Origin: Schistocephalus solidus
Taxonomy: Eukaryota; Platyhelminthes; Cestoda; Diphyllobothriidea; Diphyllobothriidae
Reading direction: 5' to 3'
DNA length: 64,000 nucleotides
NCBI GenBank assembly: GCA_017591395.1
Contig: WEDG01005335.1
Span: 62,001 to 126,000, forward strand
Positions 26,028 through 35,380 of the stretch are shown in pieces (position 1 is the stretch's first letter; the number at the start of each line of letters is the position of its first letter). The notes under the pieces were generated by a model that saw nothing but the letters and a program-made list of their open reading frames with translations, did no database searches and had not been told where the DNA came from. The translations under genes were made by a program, and so were the position numbers.

Positions 26028-28096
26028 CTGTAAAAGTTAACAAAGGCAGAAAAAATGTTAAAAGAAAGACAAACAGGGATGTGATGGAGAGCAAACTTTA
26101 ACAGTGTAAAAATGCATGTTTAGCTAGTTAATATGCTAACCGATAAACACACATATTTGTTGGGCTGCGGAAACTTTAAATGCTTATGCATGGAGAATCA
26201 TTATACCTTTTTTACTTCTAATTGTAGAGTGTGTCATTCTGATTGTGTTAACGTTGTAAAATCAGTTTCAATGTTTGCATTTTTTGGTTCCAAATATTTC
26301 AAGCACACCTTTAATTATTCGGTTTACTTTATCTATGTAAATTTCTCCAAAATCCTCGCTCCATAATTAATACCTACCATGTCAGTTTTTTACGGCTATC
26401 CCCTCAAAAATATTATCGTCGTACACAAAAAGATCTATCCTATTTTGAAAAGATCGGAAGGACCAACGCACTCTCTAAAACAACTGGTTTTACTGTTTGT
26501 CTGATTTGTGGACTGGTTTTCTTTAAGGATATCAGTCAGGGTTTGTCTACTTCACTTCCGTCCACTGACCTTTCACTCTCTTCAAACTGGAGCTGTGATA
26601 ACACTTTCATGTTATTACTTTTTTTGAAAATGGTTTATTGTCTAATTTTGCCATAATTTCTAACAAATAGATAGCAAAATTATCACATGGCGTTCTTTTG
26701 CGATACGAGCGACAAGTGTTTGATCATATCAAAACCTATATTTACCAGTAAAATAAGTGTCTAACGGTCTTTTGGATTTTTTTGCCTGTTAGCAACTTTC
26801 TAACTTCAAGCGTGTGCAAGTGGTTCTCCGTTAAGCTGACTGGATTTGGTCAATAATAGATAGATCCAGACGAACAAACTAAGCATAGGTGACTAGAATT
26901 TGAACAAATAGAGTCCAATTAGACTGGCCTTTCGCAAATAGAAAACGAGCGAAAGAGATTTTTTATATTAATACTTTGAACTTTAAGTGCAAGCGTTGAC
27001 ATAAAATTGCATTTTGAATTCCAAGCGGTTATTAATAATAATCGGACAATTTTAGTGACCATTCCTGGCATATTAACTTTAGTATAAGCACATTACTTAA
27101 CCTTTACTGTAACCATTTATTAGGATCATTTAGCTTTCTCTACTGATTGAATTGCTATCGCTCATTAAGTGACAAAGGCATTTTTTTCAGCTTTTAGCTA
27201 TATTAATGCATCGACACTATGCTAAGTGTGTGAATATTTCTAACTTTAAATGACCGATTCTATAGTAAACGTATTTCGCGCTTATTAGTACATAGTTTGG
27301 TATCAGACTTTTGAACCAAACTCTGTCACTCGTTATTGCACTCGTTTTGGTGTGATAAACATTTGCTATGTTTTTAACTCTGAGGATATTTTTCATAAGC
27401 CAATTTTTTAATAAAACTAATGCAAAAAAAGACGTTATAAATTAAATGCAAAATCACATCCAACATTCAACAGGTGGTTTCATGTACAACAAACAAATGA
27501 TTCTTATAGCTGATGCAACATAGCGTCTAACGATTGTCAGTTCAATGAAAATGGCAAACACCCTAGTCCATAAATATTTTGCTCATTCTTCCAGATACAA
27601 AAAAATCTTTCTTGTCCCTGTCGCTACTTACTTATGGTCCCACGAAGCTTATAAGTTTATGCACTGAAAGAAATGTCAGTGATAAATAATAGCACGTGCA
27701 CGTTGCGGTCGGGCCGATCATCCCTAGCCCACGGCATTTGTTTATGCTAGAAAATATGAAAATTTTCTGTTTACGCACTGGACATAAACATACGGCATTC
27801 CGGAATGTTAATAACGCGAAACTTGCCATCTTTAAATGCATTTTCGAGTTTGAAACTTTTAGCAATTTAGATCCTTTTGTCAAGCTTTCATTGAATGTCA
27901 TTCAAACGATAACTTAGACTAAGGGTGGTCTGTTATATAGTAGTTATGAAATCACGAAATATATTCTGCTTTTTGCATTATCGGTATATCATTAGTTGCA
28001 ATATTGCCACGGGCCATAATTCAGATGTTTTACCGACGGCCCTTAAACATGTAGGGGTTGCTGGTCGTCAAACAGCACAGAACGAAATTTTAAGCC
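26028..28096. other. Intron segment without recognised features
   Basis: AT-rich intronic DNA upstream of the Penelope-like cluster. I see no exon-like frame with splice sites, no repeat and no RNA gene. It is part of a 10.95-kb intron between two LG3 exons. Confidence 0.45.
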
Positions 28097-28960
28097 AAAT
28101 ATGTGGATGATACCATCGCATTCATCGAACGACATAAGCTACTTACGTTCAAAGAACGTCCCAAAAGCAATGTCCCGGACATGTTATGGAGCAAGAAAAA
28201 AACAGCTGGCTACGTTCCTTGATGTTGTGGTCTGCCGCAAATTTTGTGGTGGCCAAAAGACTTAAGTTCTAAGGAAATCAATGAAGATGACTAACGTTTT
28301 GCACTGGAAAAGCAACAACCTAATCAGTCACAAATGCCATTAAGTAAGGGTGCCATATTTGTGTGTTTAGATGCACTACAGTGAACCGGAAGATTAGGTT
28401 GTCAAATTTTAATATTTCCAATTTGATATAAAAGAAAATGACCACCCGTGCAGCTTCGTTATCCGGTGCGTGCACCAAAGAGACGAGCACCAAAATCGCA
28501 CAGACCTCACATTTTACTAGTGATTTTATACGTCAAAAACTCCTCTGTGATTTTCAACCGCCTTTTCAAGGCACTTAGAGTTGGTCATACACAGACTGGA
28601 GGCAACAATTGGCGGCCAGGCACTGAAAGCAAAAGACCCGTCACCATTGCGAGAAATATATGCAGTTCTTTGTTGGATCTGATACGGGTTTGGGCATAAT
28701 AACTGTTGCTTAGCAACTTGAAGACTGTTCTGAACGCCAACTGCCAAACACCCGGCAGATCTGACGATAATTGACACCATTCCTAATATCGCAACGTACT
28801 CAAGTAGAACTGTCCACACATGCAAGTTCGATGAGGCCGAAATTCTCGCGATGGGTGAGCATCGCGTGAGCAGCAAATTACCTTAGTTATGGATTACGGT
28901 GTTCCCAGTTTATTAACAAGTTCATTGATCTATCCAACCCATATTATCTACCGAGACTCG
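28097..28960 (+). pseudogene. Penelope-like element, degenerate reverse transcriptase to GIY-YIG endonuclease
   Basis: The frame at 28097 reads KYVDDTIAFIERHKLLTFKE, which is the reverse transcriptase catalytic box (Y-V-D-D) of a Penelope-like element. After a frameshift, LATFLDVVVCRKFCGG follows, then LHWKSNN and HYSEPED, the conserved thumb-region segments. Further on, with more frameshifts, come VIRCVHQRDEHQNRTD, HRLEATIGGQ, KAKDPSPLRE and finally KFDEAEILAMGEHRVS. The last belongs to the GIY-YIG endonuclease C-terminal part. Motif order is RT to linker to endonuclease, as in the family. Many stops and shifts show it is dead. The 5' part of the RT is missing. A hammerhead-like motif lies about 300 bp downstream. 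Confidence 0.75.
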
Positions 28961-29247
28961 GTTTCACCTACACAAGTAGCTACTCGGGGGGAGCGAACTC
29001 GAACACATTTTCCAACGCCAATGCCGGTTAGGCAAGTGGCCGAGCGATCATCACATAAACCTCCAAGACGGGTGATAAATTTTCAGCAATTATTTACTAG
29101 CAGCCAGCCATCGAGTGATTACCGCGCAAAGGGGGCCACTATCCTCGATGAATGGGGTAAAAACTAATCGACATTGGTATGCCGTACCATAGCAACTGCA
29201 TCTTTTAACTAATACAACTCTCCGCTAACGAAGTACCGCATCTGATG

Positions 29248-29292
29248 CTGTCTCTGATAATGGGTTCCATTTTGCATCCGAAACGTCAGGCG
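29248..29292 (+). ncRNA. Degenerate hammerhead-ribozyme-like motif, 3' of a Penelope-like fragment
   Basis: The segment has CTGATAA at 29254-29260 (hammerhead core CUGAnGA with G8 changed to A) and GAAACGTC at 29280-29287 (GAAA, then a GUC cleavage triplet). Bases 29250-29253 (gtct) can pair with aggc at 29288-29291 to form stem I. The intervening 19 bases would form stem II only weakly. Penelope-like elements are known to carry hammerhead ribozymes in their terminal repeats, so this is best read as a decayed one. Confidence 0.45.
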
Positions 29293-30664
29293 AGTTAACC
29301 TATTGTCCCATCAATCGTGTTTACCTCTTCTTAATTGCTTCTATGGTGCGCATTTCACTTGTTAGCCATTCTGTTAAAGACGAGGGAAAGTTACATGGTC
29401 ATTTTGGTTTATAAGTTAGCCTTAGCCACCCATACGCATCGGCAGCGTTTGCATCTCTTGAGGTTAAAACCCGTGACATGAAGATCAGATTTCCAAAGCC
29501 CTACACATTAAGCCATGGTATCATTTTCCTTTCGGGTGCGATTGGATAAATTGCCAATGGTAGACTGCCATAAGCTGATCGCATCATTGCAAGCACTTAA
29601 TCTGACTCTCTTCGGGCCTGAAATGACTGTTTCAGTCTACCTTGGTTTTGTTGTTAACGTTATTATGCCTAAAATATTAGCCAAGGTGCGTATGCTGCCG
29701 GAGATTGAGAGTACTCCCAAGATACAATCCGGACTATATGATCGTAACGCGATCTATGGGTACCTCTCTCTCACCGCCGACCGGAAGCAAAAGGGAGGTT
29801 TGAAGCCGATAACTTGCTGTTGTTCGTCAAATCTATCTGTTTTCGTCTGTGTCATGCCAATGAACACAAAAACAACTGCGGGTACTTAAACTCCGATTCC
29901 CTAAACTGTTCCAGCTTATGTGAACAATATAATTTATCAGTCCAAAAGGAGCGGCTGTGCACTTCTTAATATAAGTTACAATGTTAATTCAACTAAGGTT
30001 GGTCCTTTTCACCCAATTATTGCTAAAAAGGTGTCGTATTTCAAAAGGCTAAAATACTTTCGGAACTGCAGAACGAGATTACCAGTTAGGATAAGGAAGT
30101 AGTGTATGGCTATTTGTGGCTTCATTACCAACGTCAGTCAGCTTCCCCAAATTCCAGGATTGCAGGACTTGAAACATCTGCACATACTAGCGTTCGGTGC
30201 GCCACTGAAAGATAAGAGTACTATACTGAGACATAAGGATAACGGGGCTAGCAGGTCCCGTATTCCAATACGTAACAGCAGCTTAATATACTGGAGTTCA
30301 ACTTGCTCACTCAGGTGTTCTTCATAACCGTGGGTGAATAAATTTCAACAATAAAAGTTCGCATGCAAATAAAATTTAGGGCGCAGACGTAAAAGCGTGC
30401 TTTTAGTCCGAGAGTACTCCACTAGAATACATTTTCTAAAGGAGATATTTAAACAAGTACATATTTTGCTGCTTATTTTGAATTGGGTTCTGCATAGGTT
30501 TTGTGCTATTATTTTCTGTCAGGATTCGCCATGGATATTTTGTACTTTTTTATTTTCCCCGTGTCATCACTATGTCAGTCCAAATATTTATATTTGGTTA
30601 AATTTTAACTTTGGTTGTAAAAATGAAGAATGACAATTTGGCCCATATCTTGGACACAAAACGG
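29293..30664. other. Unassigned segment downstream of a Penelope-like fragment
   Basis: This stretch is richer in G and C than the surrounding intron and contains several open frames (for example 29515-29889 plus). I cannot match them to a family. It may be further retroelement 3' sequence or another decayed insertion. No splice sites point to a neurexin exon. Confidence 0.3.
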
Positions 30665-31059
30665 TTAGTTTATTTGGACGTCAAGTTCCTTTACTGATCC
30701 ATAATTCGTTTTCGCTGATAAACGTGTGAAGTGCAAAAACGTAGATGCGTTTATATCGGCAAACGTGTGAAGTCTCTTGTTGGATTTTGTATTGCATTCT
30801 ACAACATATTGCGGAGATTTTAAATAGCCTTGTGTTTGCAAATGGAAGAGAAAAGGACGTACCCAAGCTGCGCCATAACGATAGCATTTGTATGTCCAGT
30901 GGCTCGTAAATCTCCGAAAAAAAGCACAGGATGCGAACGTCGGTTGGTGCATGGGCAGTGGACACTGCTGAATCATTCGCATGTATAAGGTATTTCTATT
31001 TTTCTGAGAGGATTATTGCGCTACTTGCAGATTCATTTTGCGGATAAAGTTTTTCCTCA

Positions 31060-31075
31060 ATATATATATATATAT
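31060..31075. repeat. Short TA microsatellite at a retroelement edge
   Basis: A run of alternating T and A just upstream (plus strand) of the minus-strand hammerhead-like motif of a Penelope-like fragment. Similar TA runs at 31951-31971, 33405-33422 and 34852-34865 also border Penelope-like segments. Confidence 0.7.
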
Positions 31076-31128
31076 TTTTGAAGCAGATACATTCTCTGCG
31101 AAAACATTTAAAACTTTATGAAGTAAAC

Positions 31129-31159
31129 TTTCGTTGCTGTTTCCCCAGATCGTCATCAG
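31129..31159 (-). ncRNA. Hammerhead-ribozyme-like motif on the minus strand
   Basis: On the minus strand CTGATGA (31159-31153) is an intact hammerhead core box, and GAAA (31132-31129) follows 20 bases later. The bases between contain ctg...cag, which could pair as a short stem II, but the rest of that stem is mismatched and no clean stem I was found. It lies 3' of the minus-strand endonuclease fragment 31255-31490, where a Penelope-like terminal ribozyme would be expected. A related but more mutated segment is on the minus strand near 32015-32050. Confidence 0.4.
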
Positions 31160-31254
31160 ATGTAAAGTAAGTGTGAGAAACTGTTACAATTTAAAACGCG
31201 CCAAAAATTAAGAATGCTAAATAGTTCCTGTCAATGGCTGTCTTCGTGCGTTGA

Positions 31255-31490
31255 GCACCCATGTGCATTGGCTGTCGAGCCTTCCATCATTCTTTCAGGT
31301 TTCCGTTAACAGGGTCAAATTCGACATGTTGGTTAATGCATGAGATATCTGAGTAAAATGGCAACCACAAATTATCGGCCTTTCTTAGTTGAGCAGGAGA
31401 TAACAATGCGGGTTTGGTCCCAGTCAAATATGTGTCCAGTTTCCAGCGTACGCAGGGCAACTTCAGACAAGTTGTTTGGCCTAGCGCATA
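31255..31490 (-). pseudogene. Penelope-like GIY-YIG endonuclease C-terminal fragment, minus strand
   Basis: The minus strand reads SEVALRTLETGHIFDWDQTR, then after a shift DISCINQHVEFDPVNGNLKE. These correspond to the conserved H-T-L-E-T-G-H and C-I-N-x-H-x-x-x-D-P segments near the end of Penelope-like GIY-YIG endonucleases. It is frameshifted and truncated. A second, diverged copy of the same segment begins about 35 bp away on the opposite strand (31525-31750), giving a head-to-head pair. Confidence 0.65.
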
Positions 31491-31524
31491 CATGAAGATC
31501 AATTAATAGTAAGGAGGCGAGACC

Positions 31525-31750
31525 ACTTGTCTCAAGTTGCCATCCATACGCTGGAACCTGGGCACACATTTGAACGGGACAAAACCCGCAATGTTTTCTC
31601 CTGTTCATCTAAGAATTGCCAAAGAATATATAAGGCCGTTTACTCATTTAACTTATGCATTATCCGATATGTCAAATGGGACCCAGAGTGCGGCATCCTG
31701 AAAGAAAGATGGAAGAGGCAACAGTCAATCCACACAGGAGCTCACCTCAC
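31525..31750 (+). pseudogene. Penelope-like GIY-YIG endonuclease C-terminal fragment, plus strand
   Basis: The frame reads SQVAIHTLEPGHTFERDKTR, then CIIRYVKWDPECGILKERWK. This is the same endonuclease end as the minus-strand copy at 31255-31490, roughly three quarters identical at the DNA level by eye. It lacks the GIY and YIG motifs and the RT, so it is not functional. The back-to-back arrangement suggests two insertions or an inverted duplication that has since diverged. Confidence 0.65.
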
Positions 31751-31950
31751 AATGATAGGCATTGGCAGGAACTACTAAGCAATATCGACTTTTTGATATG
31801 TTTAAAATTTTAACTGTTTCTATCATTTACCTTACGTCTGACTACGACTTTGGGAATAAGCGTCGAAAATTAAACTATTAAAGTTTATTATTTTTTCCAA
31901 AGAGCCTCTTTGATTCGCATTATACTTCCTTGGTTGCGTTTTTCCAATTG

Positions 31951-31971
31951 ATATATATATATATATATATA
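31951..31971. repeat. TA microsatellite
   Basis: About ten TA units directly downstream (minus-strand sense) of the tail of the minus-strand Penelope-like fragment 32160-33115. It fits the pattern that each Penelope-like end in this cluster abuts a TA run. Confidence 0.75.
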
Positions 31972-32159
31972 AGAAAAGACAGAATTCTTTGAAAAAATAA
32001 ACATTTTAATGCGTACCTTTTTGGGACTGGTTCCCCAGCAAGCCATCGGACTATGGGTTGTGTACAAGAACATTAAATTAATTTACCCTGTTTAACAACG
32101 TATTCTACAGTTGTGCGAAATCTGAACCCATACGCATTAAGTGCATGTTGTCCTCCTGT

Positions 32160-33115
32160 TGCGATTCGTTATACGCGTTTAAATTGGTCCTTAACACTTT
32201 TGTATTTGGCATCCAAATCGATATGCCGGTTAATGCATGCCTCATCTGAGTGCATTGCTTCCAGGAATTCACGGCTTTTTCTAGTTAGGCAGGTGCCAAC
32301 AATCTGTGATCTCCCCCATGCAAATGTATACACTGTTTTAAGTGTGTGCATAGCCACTTGGGATATGAGAGATAGAGAGAGCTACGCTTTATTTTGAAAG
32401 TAAAATTCCAAATATTTTAGCAAAAAGGTCTCGTCTTCTAACCACTAACTAATGTTCCTGTAAACGGGTTGAGACAGATTTCCAAGTTTGCTCACAATAA
32501 ATGGCATTACAACTGGGGTATTGAAAATTTCAGTAAACGCTTTCTTTATCAAGGTAGTTAGCCCTTTCATAAGGGTGTACAAGCTGTGTGCGTAAAGTAG
32601 ATGTAGGGTGGTTTGCTACTTGTATCTGATGATCTCTCAGCTGTCGTTTGACAAACTTTGATACATTTTCACGTATGTGAGAGTTTGACATGTCATTTTT
32701 TCCGGTGCCTGGGTGGCCATGTCATTTAAAATACCTTTCTTTTTCGATTCGTGCCACTTCAGACATTGATGCACGAAGTCACGCGGTATCCATTTTCAGA
32801 GAACAAGTTAAAGAGGTATTTCATTTCTGCTCGATAACTTTCTTCATCAGAGCATTGTGGTTCACCCAATTTCGGTGACTGTAGACAGAACTCTTTTGTA
32901 AGGGACAAGATGATTACTCTCATAATGTAGGATGACATCAGAATATGTTTCTTTGCGGTTAGCTGAGGTGTGATGTGATCCATTAGCTTAAAGTGTACTA
33001 GTATATACAGAAATGGGGTTTGTCCATCAGTTTCCGTTTCGAAATTGAATTCAATTCCTGGAAAGGTGGAGTTTAGATTTTTGTGGAGCAGGTCTAAGTG
33101 TTCTTACTTGATGAT
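32160..33115 (-). pseudogene. Penelope-like element, reverse transcriptase and endonuclease remnants
   Basis: On the minus strand from about 33110 the frame reads EHLDLLHKNLNSTFPGIEFN and then ETETDGQTPFLYILVHFK. This is the conserved Penelope-like RT segment F-P-x-I-x-F-x-x-E-x-E-x-x-x-x-x-P-F-L-D-V/I-L-V. Further on are AEMKYLFNLFSENGY (thumb region) and LTYVK. At 32357-32169 comes the endonuclease end, with HTLKTVYTF and ACINRHIDLDAKYKSVKDQF. Several frameshifts and stops are present and the YxDD box itself is missing, so it is 5'-truncated and dead. It has the same orientation as the host neurexin gene. It is bordered by TA runs at 31951-31971 and 33122-33188. Confidence 0.75.
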
Positions 33116-33119
33116 TTAA

Positions 33120-33121
<2 letters not shown>

Positions 33122-33188
<67 letters not shown>
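33122..33188. repeat. Long TA microsatellite
   Basis: About 66 bp of TA repeats with a single TG interruption near 33152. It separates the minus-strand Penelope-like fragment from a 179-bp palindrome and is prone to length variation. Confidence 0.9.
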
Positions 33189-33190
<2 letters not shown>

Positions 33191-33225
33191 GATCAGAGAT
33201 AGTATGCATTCCGAGATGATATAAT

Positions 33226-33404
33226 GAAAAGAGGAGAGGTTCTTCGGAAAATGCGAGTTGTACTCGTGAATTTTCGAGCTGGTAACACCAACCCGTCGTC
33301 AGACGAAATAAATATTATTTATTTCGTCTGACGACGGGTTGGTGTGACCAGCTCGAAAATTCACGAGTACAACTCGCATTTTCCGAAGAACCTCTCCTCT
33401 TTTC
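33226..33404. repeat. 179-bp near-perfect palindrome (Penelope-like terminal segment, head to head)
   Basis: The two 89-nt arms are reverse complements around a single central base at 33315. The only mismatch I find is ggtaacacc in the left arm against ggtgtgacc in the right arm, one base. Each arm carries the same segment: a TTTCGTCTGACGA-type box, a self-pairing stretch, GAAAATTCACGAG and TTTTCCGA. This segment also occurs as diverged single copies at 33421-33505 (minus) and 35790-35868 (plus). The whole can fold into a cruciform. TA runs lie on both sides. Confidence 0.9.
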
Positions 33405-33420
33405 AATATATATATATATA

Positions 33421-33505
33421 TAACGAAAGAAGTTTCGTCGGAAAAATCGAGTTTTACTCGTGCATTTTCAAGTTGGTCTAACCAAAACGTCGTCAGACGA
33501 AATGA
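33421..33505 (-). repeat. Diverged copy of the palindrome arm, minus strand
   Basis: On the minus strand this reads tttcgtctgacgacg, then a pairing stretch, then gaaaatgcacgagtaaaact, then ttttccgacgaaac. It differs from the palindrome arm at scattered positions. The outer ends tttcgt and acgaaa pair with each other, so an RNA from this strand would close into a multi-stem structure. Confidence 0.7.
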
Positions 33506-33529
33506 ACAGAGAAGAAATATAATAGTCAG

Positions 33530-34510
33530 ATGATGGTGTATAGGAATGCCACGAACACCCGCCAAATTCTGAGCTACCATAGCAAACACCCGTTATGCCA
33601 CAAACGCAGTTGTGTTCGTAAACTATACAAAAGGGCTGAAACACACTGCAGCGAGCCAGCCGAAAGAAAGGTAGAACTTCGATACCTCCAAAGCCTCTTC
33701 ATGGCAAACGGCTATCTTCGCAAATTCATCGAACGTAGCGCACAGTGCAGGCAAAGCCGACGGCCAGCGACCGAACAGCCAAAAATATGGCAAGCGTTGC
33801 CATACATTAAAGGTTTTCGGGGGTAGTCTCCCGTCTCCTAAAATCGATGGGGATCAGCATCGCAAACCGGCCGGATTCAACCATTCGACATCTTTTTATG
33901 AGGCCTTAGGCCCCTTTTGCCCCGAGGTGAAACAACAAACGTCATCTACCGGGTTCAATACAATTTATGTGCATTTAACTACATTGGAGAGACCGGGAAA
34001 CGTCTACAAACCCTATTCGTAGAACACATGAGGGCGGTAAGAAGAATGGACCCATTGGCTTTGGTGTCGGACCATTGCGCAGACTCTGGACACACGTTCG
34101 CCATCCTGAATGCCGAAAATCTGGGTCGGAGAAGTGACCGCGTGGAAAGGGAAATTGAGGCCTGGCACACGGCTACAACATCCAAAACACGTTTGTGTGA
34201 CGCTTCCTACGGCCTACCAAGCCCTTCTGACGCAGCTCAATCATCGAAAGAGCCAACGTGAACATGGGCCTAACGTGCATCTGAACATGAGTGAGTCCAT
34301 GGCAGACACGAACACAATTGCAACACAACCCAGACCCGACGAAGGAACATTAATGGCCTCGGCCAGCTCAACCAATTATCTGGCAGGTTCGAATACACAC
34401 GGAGGTGCAATCGCAACCAAGGTTAACTGCCTTGGGTGGCAGCTTCGGTCCATGGTGGTACTGACGACTACTGCCAACGTGCGAACGCCGGCCACGACCA
34501 GATAGAGAAC
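33530..34510 (+). pseudogene. Penelope-like element: RT thumb region and GIY-YIG endonuclease, two open frames
   Basis: The first open frame (33530-33826) carries PLCHKRSCVRKLYKRAETHC, then ELRYLQSLFMANGYLRKFIE and WQALPYIK, the conserved region between RT palm and endonuclease. After a break at about 33827-33916, the second frame (33917-34261) has NVIYRVQYNLCAFNYIGETG. That is the GIY-YIG signature in its Penelope form (V-I-Y and Y-I-G-E-T-G). It is followed by an HMRAVRRMDP helix and DHCADSGHTFAI, and the endonuclease tail then shifts frame into 34110-34505. The catalytic Arg and the Glu of the domain (VEREIEAWHT) appear present. The RT palm with YxDD is absent, so the copy is 5'-truncated and cannot transpose alone. 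It is one of the younger-looking copies here. Confidence 0.8.
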
Positions 34511-34701
34511 AAGCCATCACCCGTCCTCCCCCCGTCCAACACGGACCCGGTGTACAGGCAGAGGATGATCGCCAAGAGTAAAACACCACCCTCCTCATCA
34601 AGCATCATGATGACTGAGGATCTCCACGCCCAACTCGGCCCCTTTCTCCACGCAAATTAAAAAACCTTAGTAATCCCGTATTACCTGAAAGTTTTACCAC
34701 C

Positions 34702-34870
34702 TTTAAATACTGTGAGGCGTGGTACGATAGTTACCTCAGACGATGAAAGCTTGTTTGATTTTGAAATGTCGGGAAAATAAAACCATGGTTCCCGTGATCG
34801 CCTCTTCTTCTCATTCATTTCCGGGAACGCGCATCTTCGTTTCTATTAGCAATATATATATATATGCATT
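34702..34870 (+). repeat. Penelope-like 3' terminal segment, copy A, with hammerhead-like motif
   Basis: This follows the endonuclease frame. It is repeated in direct orientation at 35381-35545, sharing aaatactgtgaggcg, cttgtttgattttgaaa, gttcccgtgatcgcctcttc and ttagcaatatatata. Inside it, CAGACGA (34737-34743) and GAAATGTC (34763-34770) look like a hammerhead core with U4 changed to A. acct before the first box and ggg after the second could form a short stem I. The segment ends in a TA run at 34852-34865. Confidence 0.65.
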
Positions 34871-34923
34871 GGGGCTAACTCTCAAGCACCAACAGCAGCC
34901 GTAAGGCAGCTAAGGATATAGGA

Positions 34924-34963
34924 AGAATAACACGACCGACAAAGACAAGGGAGACTGGAATGG
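34924..34963 (+). repeat. Left arm of 40-bp inverted repeat flanking a hammerhead motif
   Basis: The reverse complement of 34924-34963 matches 35021-35060 at 38 of 40 positions, with 57 bp between the arms. The right arm overlaps the 3' half of the predicted hammerhead at 34988-35030, so an RNA spanning both would form a hairpin competing with ribozyme folding. Confidence 0.85.
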
Positions 34964-34987
34964 TTGCAGCGCCCGGGGTTAGGTATT

Positions 34988-35030
34988 GCTGGCTGATGAT
35001 GGCTTATAAGCCAGAAATGGCCATTCCAGT
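34988..35030 (+). ncRNA. Predicted hammerhead ribozyme, minimal type I
   Basis: All hammerhead elements are present in order. Stem I is CUGG (34989-34992) pairing with CCAG (35026-35029), extendable by G34988-U35030. The core CUGAUGA is at 34993-34999. Stem II is UGGCU (35000-35004) with AGCCA (35009-35013), capped by UAUA. GAAA is at 35014-35017. A loopless stem III is AUGG (35017-35020) with CCAU (35021-35024), giving a cleavage site after U35025 (an AUU triplet, allowed by the N-U-H rule). Loopless or very short stem III is known in hammerheads of Penelope-like elements and retrozymes, which act as dimers. It lies downstream of the plus-strand endonuclease remnant and between TA runs at 34852-34865 and 35066-35092. 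Activity is untested. Confidence 0.75.
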
Positions 35031-35060
35031 CTCCCTTGTCTTTGTTGGTCATGTTATTCT
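35021..35060 (-). repeat. Right arm of 40-bp inverted repeat
   Basis: Partner of 34924-34963, with two mismatches. It begins ccattccagtctcccttgtc and ends at a TA microsatellite (35066-35092). Confidence 0.85.
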
Positions 35061-35065
35061 GCATT

Positions 35066-35092
<27 letters not shown>
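35066..35092. repeat. TA microsatellite
   Basis: About 27 bp of TA repeats between the hammerhead-containing module and a short inverted copy of the Penelope-like 3' segment at 35089-35134. Confidence 0.9.
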
Positions 35093-35096
<4 letters not shown>

Positions 35097-35134
35097 AGAA
35101 GAGGCGATCACGGGAACAATAGGTTTAATATCCT
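35089..35134 (-). repeat. 46-bp exact inverted copy of part of the Penelope-like 3' segment
   Basis: This is the perfect reverse complement of 35447-35492, without mismatch. It begins tcagaagaagaggcgatcac. It marks the end of another, oppositely oriented terminal segment, so the two 3' ends face each other across about 310 bp of unassigned sequence (35135-35446). Confidence 0.9.
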
Positions 35135-35380
35135 GACTCAGCAACCACCGATGAGCCGTGCAAGGACAGATTCAAACGAGGGACGAGAAACAGACATGCG
35201 GTTCCGGTACACCAAACGCGGGCAATGCAGACGAGGTCAATGACACTTGCCACCCCGACACAGCCCCCAGGCGAGGCGAGGGAGAATAAAAATCAATGAT
35301 CAGCAGGACAGCAACTAACTCACCCACCCCCCTGCAGTGCATCCTGCACGAATAGCTGTAGAGCCAGAATGTTCAGAACT

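Noticed and set aside
29200..29300. Integrase-like SDNGFHF peptide as evidence of a Gypsy element
   Set aside because: The peptide overlaps the hammerhead-like motif and has no other integrase residues around it. Chance is more likely.
29515..29889. 124-codon frame as a gene
   Set aside because: It lies in a decayed retroelement area, has no recognised domain and no splice sites tying it to other exons.
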